From: an uncultured Bacilli bacterium | GTDB lineage: Bacteria > Bacillota_I > Bacilli_A > RF39 > UBA660 | NCBI GenBank assembly: GCA_947628125.1 | Contig: CANQYR010000010.1 | Coordinates: forward strand, 1 to 17,462 | DNA length: 17,462 nt | Direction of reading: 5' to 3' | In this document: positions 15,011 to 17,462 of the stretch, one piece after another | Layout of the letters: each line of letters begins with the position of its first letter | Position numbering within the stretch: the stretch's first letter is position 1 | Position numbers and translations under genes: made by a program | Notes under the pieces: model-generated | Databases searched by the model: none | What the model was told of the DNA's origin: nothing | The model's input: the letters and a program-made list of their open reading frames with translations, nothing else

Positions 15011-15364
15011 ATGTTTATTACAATATTCGGTTTATTCTGTATTTGTGTTTTAGGTGCTATTATACTTGCATTTGGTTTTCTGCTGTGGAATACTAGCAAT
15101 ACTACAAATGAAAAAATACAGGCTGGAGTTACAATGGCAGTCGGCATAGTTTTAATAATTGTTGGCCTTGGCGTTTGTGTTGACACTATAAATAGTCAAC
15201 CTGACATAAATTATTTGCCGGAACAGACTTTAACAGTTACTATAAATGCAGATAATCAGTTAATTGATTGTTATACAGGTAGTTTTGAAATTTACTATAA
15301 TGATAAAATATTTCAACTGGTAAATGCAGACGGTACTTGTCTAACTATAACAGGTAATGATTAA
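15011..15364 (+). CDS. Membrane protein with exported C-terminal domain, unknown function
   Basis: This is a 117-residue protein with two hydrophobic helices: residues about 1-24 (MFITIFGLFCICVLGAIILA) and about 38-60 (AGVTMAVGIVLIIVGLGVCV). They are followed by a soluble, beta-rich domain (LTVTINADNQLIDCYTGSFE ... YYNDKIFQLVNADG) with two Cys. The start at 15011 fits AAAGGA spacing better than the ATG at 15002. It has its own promoter, and the next promoter follows 21 bases after the TAA. It could act at the host membrane, for example in exclusion, but there is no direct evidence. Confidence 0.75.
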   Translation: MFITIFGLFCICVLGAIILAFGFLLWNTSNTTNEKIQAGVTMAVGIVLIIVGLGVCVDTINSQPDINYLPEQTLTVTINADNQLIDCYTGSFEIYYNDKIFQLVNADGTCLTITGND

Positions 15365-15385
15365 AATTTTTGTATAATTTGCCTA

Positions 15386-15414
15386 TTGCGTATTAGTGTA
15401 TTATCTGATATAAT
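15386..15414 (+). promoter_or_regulatory. Early promoter
   Basis: TTGCGT, 17 bases ending TGA, TATAAT. Confidence 0.75.
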
Positions 15415-15446
15415 ACTAGTATCCTAAGAAAGGGAGATACAAAGAA

Positions 15447-16088
15447 ATGAGTAAATTGCTTGCGGTAGCTAAATATATTCAAGCAAATTACAATGAACTT
15501 CCGGCTGCTCGCTTTGTTTATGCAGATGTCTGCGATATTCAGAAGGCTATCCCCGGAATTAAGATGGCACATGGAGCAACTCGCGCTTGCTTTATTGATC
15601 CCGATAATGAAAAGTATGTTTACAAAATTTCTTATAATGATAGTGCCCCTAATAGATATCATGATTATTGCGCTAGCGAGATACAATTTTATGCAGAAGC
15701 AAAAGCGCATAGATGTGAACGCATTCTTCTACCCCTAGAACCTGTTTTTACTCTGGATGGTGGCATTACTCTTTATAAACAAATGAAATATACCTATGTT
15801 CATGGTGAACTTAATAAAAATAGTAAGTTTTATAGATTTCTTAAAACTCAGTATCTTAGCGAAAGTACAAATAGAACTGTCTTGCAGCGCTTAATTTATC
15901 AAGGCCAATATACTTCAATAGATGAAGTTTGGCTTGCTAGCGCGATTCATACTTATGGCTATAAATTTATGACCGAATTTATGAAATTTACTAAACGTAA
16001 TTGTATTAACGACTTGCATTCTGGTAATTTGTGTTATGTCGGTAGACAACCTTATGTAATGGATTACGCAGGTTACTGCAATTTTTAG
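15447..16088 (+). CDS. Protein-kinase-fold protein ending in TAG
   Basis: This is a 213-residue protein. HGATRACFI (42-50) resembles a nucleotide loop and YVYKI has a candidate beta-3 Lys (K60). NDLHSGN (188-194) matches the catalytic loop of kinase-like and aminoglycoside-phosphotransferase folds. VMDYAG (204-209) matches the metal-binding DFG position. This suggests an active or degenerate phage kinase; the substrate is unknown. AAGGGAG precedes the ATG, and it has its own promoter. It ends in TAG; decoding TAG would add only Gln and four codons before TGA at 16101-16103, so it tolerates either code. Phage kinases can modify host transcription or defence proteins, but that is inference. Confidence 0.75.
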   Translation: MSKLLAVAKYIQANYNELPAARFVYADVCDIQKAIPGIKMAHGATRACFIDPDNEKYVYKISYNDSAPNRYHDYCASEIQFYAEAKAHRCERILLPLEPVFTLDGGITLYKQMKYTYVHGELNKNSKFYRFLKTQYLSESTNRTVLQRLIYQGQYTSIDEVWLASAIHTYGYKFMTEFMKFTKRNCINDLHSGNLCYVGRQPYVMDYAGYCNF

Positions 16089-16099
16089 TCAAAAAGTTC

Positions 16100-16128
16100 T
16101 TGACAACTAGCATAAGTTGTGATATAAT
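16100..16128 (+). promoter_or_regulatory. Perfect consensus promoter with spacer inverted repeat
   Basis: TTGACA, 17 bases ending TGA, TATAAT. ACAACT and AGTTGT form an inverted repeat in the spacer, in the same position as in the promoter at 16815. Confidence 0.85.
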
Positions 16129-16159
16129 GTATACATCCTAAAAGAGAAAGGTGATAATA

Positions 16160-16264
16160 ATGATTAGAGACGGGCCTTAAAATTTAATACTAATTGTTGA
16201 ACATTTTAAAACTTATTATCCGTCAATAAATTTTCCAGCTTTTTGTTTTATTGATGTGAAGTAA
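16160..16264 (+). pseudogene. Leader mini-ORF or small gene interrupted by TAA
   Basis: A strong promoter and AAAGGTG precede ATG at 16160. The frame reads MIRDGP and then TAA, and stays open afterwards for 27 codons (including EHFKTYYPSINFPAFCFIDV) to a second TAA at the foot of a hairpin. Either a 6-codon leader peptide sits in a control RNA, or a 34-residue gene carries a nonsense codon. Pairing of ACGGG with CCCGT across the region favours a structured RNA. Confidence 0.35.
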
Positions 16265-16283
16265 AAAAGCTGGCCCGTGTTTT
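16235..16283 (+). terminator. Hairpin, possible terminator
   Basis: CCAGCTTTTT pairs with AAAAAGCTGG around a 19-base loop, then CCCGTGTTTTCC. The region from here to 16385 has no gene but another stem-loop (CTAGTTG 16345-16351 with CAACTAG 16360-16366, inside a partly paired GAGT/ACTC helix). Confidence 0.5.
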
Positions 16284-16385
16284 CCTTCACACCTTCCTTC
16301 TTTGTCGGGTTAAACCATGAAATGGAAGTGTCTGAGTTAATTTGCTAGTTGGTGCGCAACAACTAGATGTAATCGACTCAAAAAA

Positions 16386-16427
16386 GCTCCTCCTGTTGGC
16401 TGGTCCTCTAGGAGGAGCGCCTTTTAT
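16386..16427. terminator. Bidirectional intrinsic terminator
   Basis: GCTCCTCCT and AGGAGGAGC form a 9-bp stem. CTTTTATT follows on the plus strand and TTTTTT on the minus strand. Confidence 0.75.
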
Positions 16428-16436
16428 TGCCTTGGG

Positions 16437-16462
16437 CCGTCCGTTGTAGGCGCAACGGACGG
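16437..16462 (+). repeat. GC-rich hairpin related to that at 13636
   Basis: CCGTCCGTTG and CAACGGACGG pair perfectly around TAGGCG. There is no T tract. Compared with 13636-13665 the C-G pair is replaced by T-A, so the stem is preserved. Confidence 0.6.
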
Positions 16463-16556
16463 AGTTCCGTATTATACACCTTCTGGCAAAAAAGTCAATT
16501 CGCAAATTTAACAAAAATCATTATTAAAAAATTCCCGATTTTGTATATCTTGTCTA

Positions 16557-16585
16557 TTGCAATTCTACTTAAAATATGGTATATT
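16557..16585 (+). promoter_or_regulatory. Promoter for structured RNA and tRNA
   Basis: TTGCAA, 17 bases ending TGG, TATATT. The expected start near 16592 coincides with the first base of the 10-bp closing stem of the RNA below. Confidence 0.7.
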
Positions 16586-16592
16586 ATAATTG

Positions 16593-16699
16593 TTCCAAGG
16601 GAAGGAGGACTTCAGGCGGACCCCTCGTAAGCTCGTAAAGTTAACCGTCTGCAAAGTAGGGAAGCGCGCACGAAATGAAAACGAGTTAATCCCTTGGAA
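16593..16699 (+). ncRNA. Structured RNA of unknown class upstream of tRNA-Leu
   Basis: TTCCAAGGGA (16593-16602) and TCCCTTGGAA (16690-16699) pair perfectly and enclose about 87 bases. Inside are GCGGAC/GTCTGC with one G.U, a repeated CTCGTAA-type motif, and a second half containing AAGCGCGCACGAAATGAAAA. No open frame of note is present. A promoter ends just before it and the tRNA begins 7 bases after, so they are probably cotranscribed and separated by processing. It does not match RNase P, tmRNA, 6S or T-box features that I can recognise. Confidence 0.6.
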
Positions 16700-16706
16700 T
16701 TTATAT

Positions 16707-16790
16707 GGGGGTATGGTGAAACGGCAGACACATGACACTTAAAATGTCAGGCCAGTAGGCGTGAGGGTTCAAATCCCTCTACCCCCACCA
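16707..16790 (+). tRNA. tRNA-Leu (anticodon UAA)
   Basis: The acceptor stem GGGGGTA/TACCCCC, a D arm, and the anticodon stem TGACA/TGTCA with loop CTTAAAA give anticodon TAA at 16740-16742. There is a long variable arm typical of Leu, a T loop GGTTCAAATCC, and an encoded CCA end. It reads UUA, a very common codon in the AT-rich late genes. It is not an amber suppressor, which would need CUA. Confidence 0.95.
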
Positions 16791-16814
16791 TTAAAAAAAT
16801 TTTTTAAAAAGGTA

Positions 16815-16843
16815 TTGACATCTGAAACAAGATGTGATACAAT
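16815..16843 (+). promoter_or_regulatory. Early promoter with spacer inverted repeat
   Basis: TTGACA, 17 bases ending TGA, TACAAT. ACATCT and AGATGT form an inverted repeat in the spacer, matching the layout at 16100. Confidence 0.8.
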
Positions 16844-16892
16844 AACATCATCAAGGGTGACGGCCTTTAATCGTCAGAAAGGATTGATATCT

Positions 16893-17273
16893 ATGACTAC
16901 TCGCATTACTAACAAGGACCGCTTTAATGAGGTCATCGAACTGGCTAATTCCGTTGGCAATACTGCCCTTGCAGGCTGGGCACAGGAGCGCATTGACCAG
17001 CTTGAGAAGCGGAACAGTTCCACTGAGCGCAAGCCTTCCAAGGAGAAGGTTGCGAATGACGGGTTTCGGTCTGCCATTCTGGATGTGATGGTTCCCGGTG
17101 AGCGGTACTCGCTGACTGACCTTGCCGACAAGATTCCCGGTCTTGAGGGTTCCAGCTCTCAGCGTATGGTTGGCCTGATTCGCTCTCTGGTGAACAACCC
17201 GGAGAAGAACATCACCGGGCAGCCCATCAATAAGGTCATGGATGGCCGGAAGACCTTCTATGAGCTGGCATGA
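16893..17273 (+). CDS. Protein of unknown function with winged-helix-like C-terminus
   Basis: This is a 126-residue protein starting MTTRITNKDRFNEVIELANS with AAAGGA upstream. The longer frame from 16761 is rejected because it runs through the tRNA and promoter. The middle is a Lys/Ser-rich linker (KRNSSTERKPSKEKVAND). The C-terminal half (FRSAILDVMVPGERYSLTDLADKIPGLEGSSSQRMVGLIRSLV in part) resembles a helix-turn-helix or winged-helix DNA-binding domain. GC content and codon use are clearly higher than in the neighbouring genes. Its TGA overlaps the ATG of the next gene (ATGA). Confidence 0.82.
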   Translation: MTTRITNKDRFNEVIELANSVGNTALAGWAQERIDQLEKRNSSTERKPSKEKVANDGFRSAILDVMVPGERYSLTDLADKIPGLEGSSSQRMVGLIRSLVNNPEKNITGQPINKVMDGRKTFYELA

Positions 17274-17462
17274 ACCAGCTTGAAGCCTTGATAAAGCTGG
17301 GCCTCTCAGAAAAAGAGGCCCAGCAGACTCTCCAAGATGATACACGTATAGACCAAGGTGAAGACCTATTCCCATTAACCAAAGAGCAAGAAGCTGTTGC
17401 TAAGGTAATGAGACATACGGGAAGAACGCCGGGGTACAAATTCCAGAAGAAAGAACGTAAGC
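17270..17462 (+). CDS. Conserved-looking protein of unknown function (partial)
   Basis: This begins in the ATGA overlap and runs off the right edge; 64 codons are visible (MNQLEALIKLGLSEKEAQQT at the start). The N-terminus resembles a short UBA-like or helix-hairpin motif (LIKLGLSEKEAQQTL), followed by an acidic stretch and a basic region (RHTGRTPGYKFQKKERK). It is probably co-translated with the preceding gene. It contains no TAG so far. The function is unknown. Confidence 0.75.
   Translation, partial: MNQLEALIKLGLSEKEAQQTLQDDTRIDQGEDLFPLTKEQEAVAKVMRHTGRTPGYKFQKKERK
17296..17324 (+). repeat. Perfect 11-bp stem-loop inside a coding region
   Basis: GCTGGGCCTCT and AGAGGCCCAGC surround CAGAAAA, 26 bases into the gene. 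There is no T tract follows, so it is not a standard terminator; it could slow translation or mark an mRNA cleavage or binding site. Confidence 0.5.

Noticed and set aside
16707..16790. The tRNA as the amber suppressor for TAG reassignment
   Set aside because: The anticodon loop CTTAAAA gives UAA, which reads the Leu codon UUA. A suppressor would need CUA. I found no other tRNA-like T-loop and acceptor pair in the window.
16761..16892. Upstream extension of the 16893 gene
   Set aside because: It would begin within the tRNA and run through its 3' end and a consensus promoter. The ATG at 16893 has a ribosome site.
9001..17273. General TGA recoding suggested by the TGA inside 11697-11903
   Set aside because: TGA ends other genes cleanly (9188, 11233, 11704, 17273), two of them in ATGA overlaps with the next start codon, so TGA is a stop here.
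16851..17439. Long minus-strand frames at the right end
   Set aside because: They arise from the GC-richer codon pattern of the plus genes. There is no ribosome site and they conflict with the coupled ATGA gene pair.

Overview
The window is a piece of a tailed double-stranded DNA phage, or of a prophage or assembled phage genome, most likely from a gut Firmicutes host. The evidence is an AT-rich sequence, a recognisable DNA-packaging and head module, strong AGGAGG-type ribosome sites, sigma-A/sigma-70 promoters with TGn extended -10 boxes, and small unknown ORFs typical of phage early regions. No integrase or lysis gene is visible, so lifestyle cannot be judged.

The left arm (1-7575, minus strand) is the late packaging/head operon. 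In transcription order it holds a 352-aa zinc-ribbon protein, the small terminase subunit, the large terminase subunit (TerL), a small Vsr-like nuclease, the portal protein and the start of the next head gene. Read with the standard code every one of the five complete genes is shattered by amber codons. Read with TAG as glutamine each becomes one continuous gene ending in TAA. I count 34 in-frame TAG codons in this arm, including two in an intron-borne gene. TerL is also split by two group I introns. Their splice points can be set to the base and give a 582-codon TerL. The longer intron carries a GIY-YIG homing endonuclease that itself contains TAG codons. One consensus promoter (7603-7631) seems to drive the arm.

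The right arm (7654-17462, plus strand) holds about twenty mostly tiny genes, arranged singly or in short groups. Many have their own promoter with exactly 17 bp spacing and a following hairpin. None has an internal TAG, and two end in TAG. Recognisable products are a HAD-family phosphatase-like protein, an AbrB-type regulator, an HExxH putative metallopeptidase, an HD-domain protein and a kinase-fold protein. There is also a tRNA-Leu(UAA) preceded by a structured RNA of unknown class. Two noncoding blocks (7885-8749 and 9765-10284) carry palindromes and imperfect direct repeats that could be operators or a replication origin. Three small reading frames look interrupted, by a frameshift, a TGA and a TAA.

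Together the window captures the boundary between standard-code early genes and TAG-recoded late genes. This fits the idea that a phage amber-suppressor tRNA (not in this window) gates full-length late protein synthesis. The added layers here are self-splicing introns in the packaging motor gene and an endonuclease whose domain boundary falls on a TAG.
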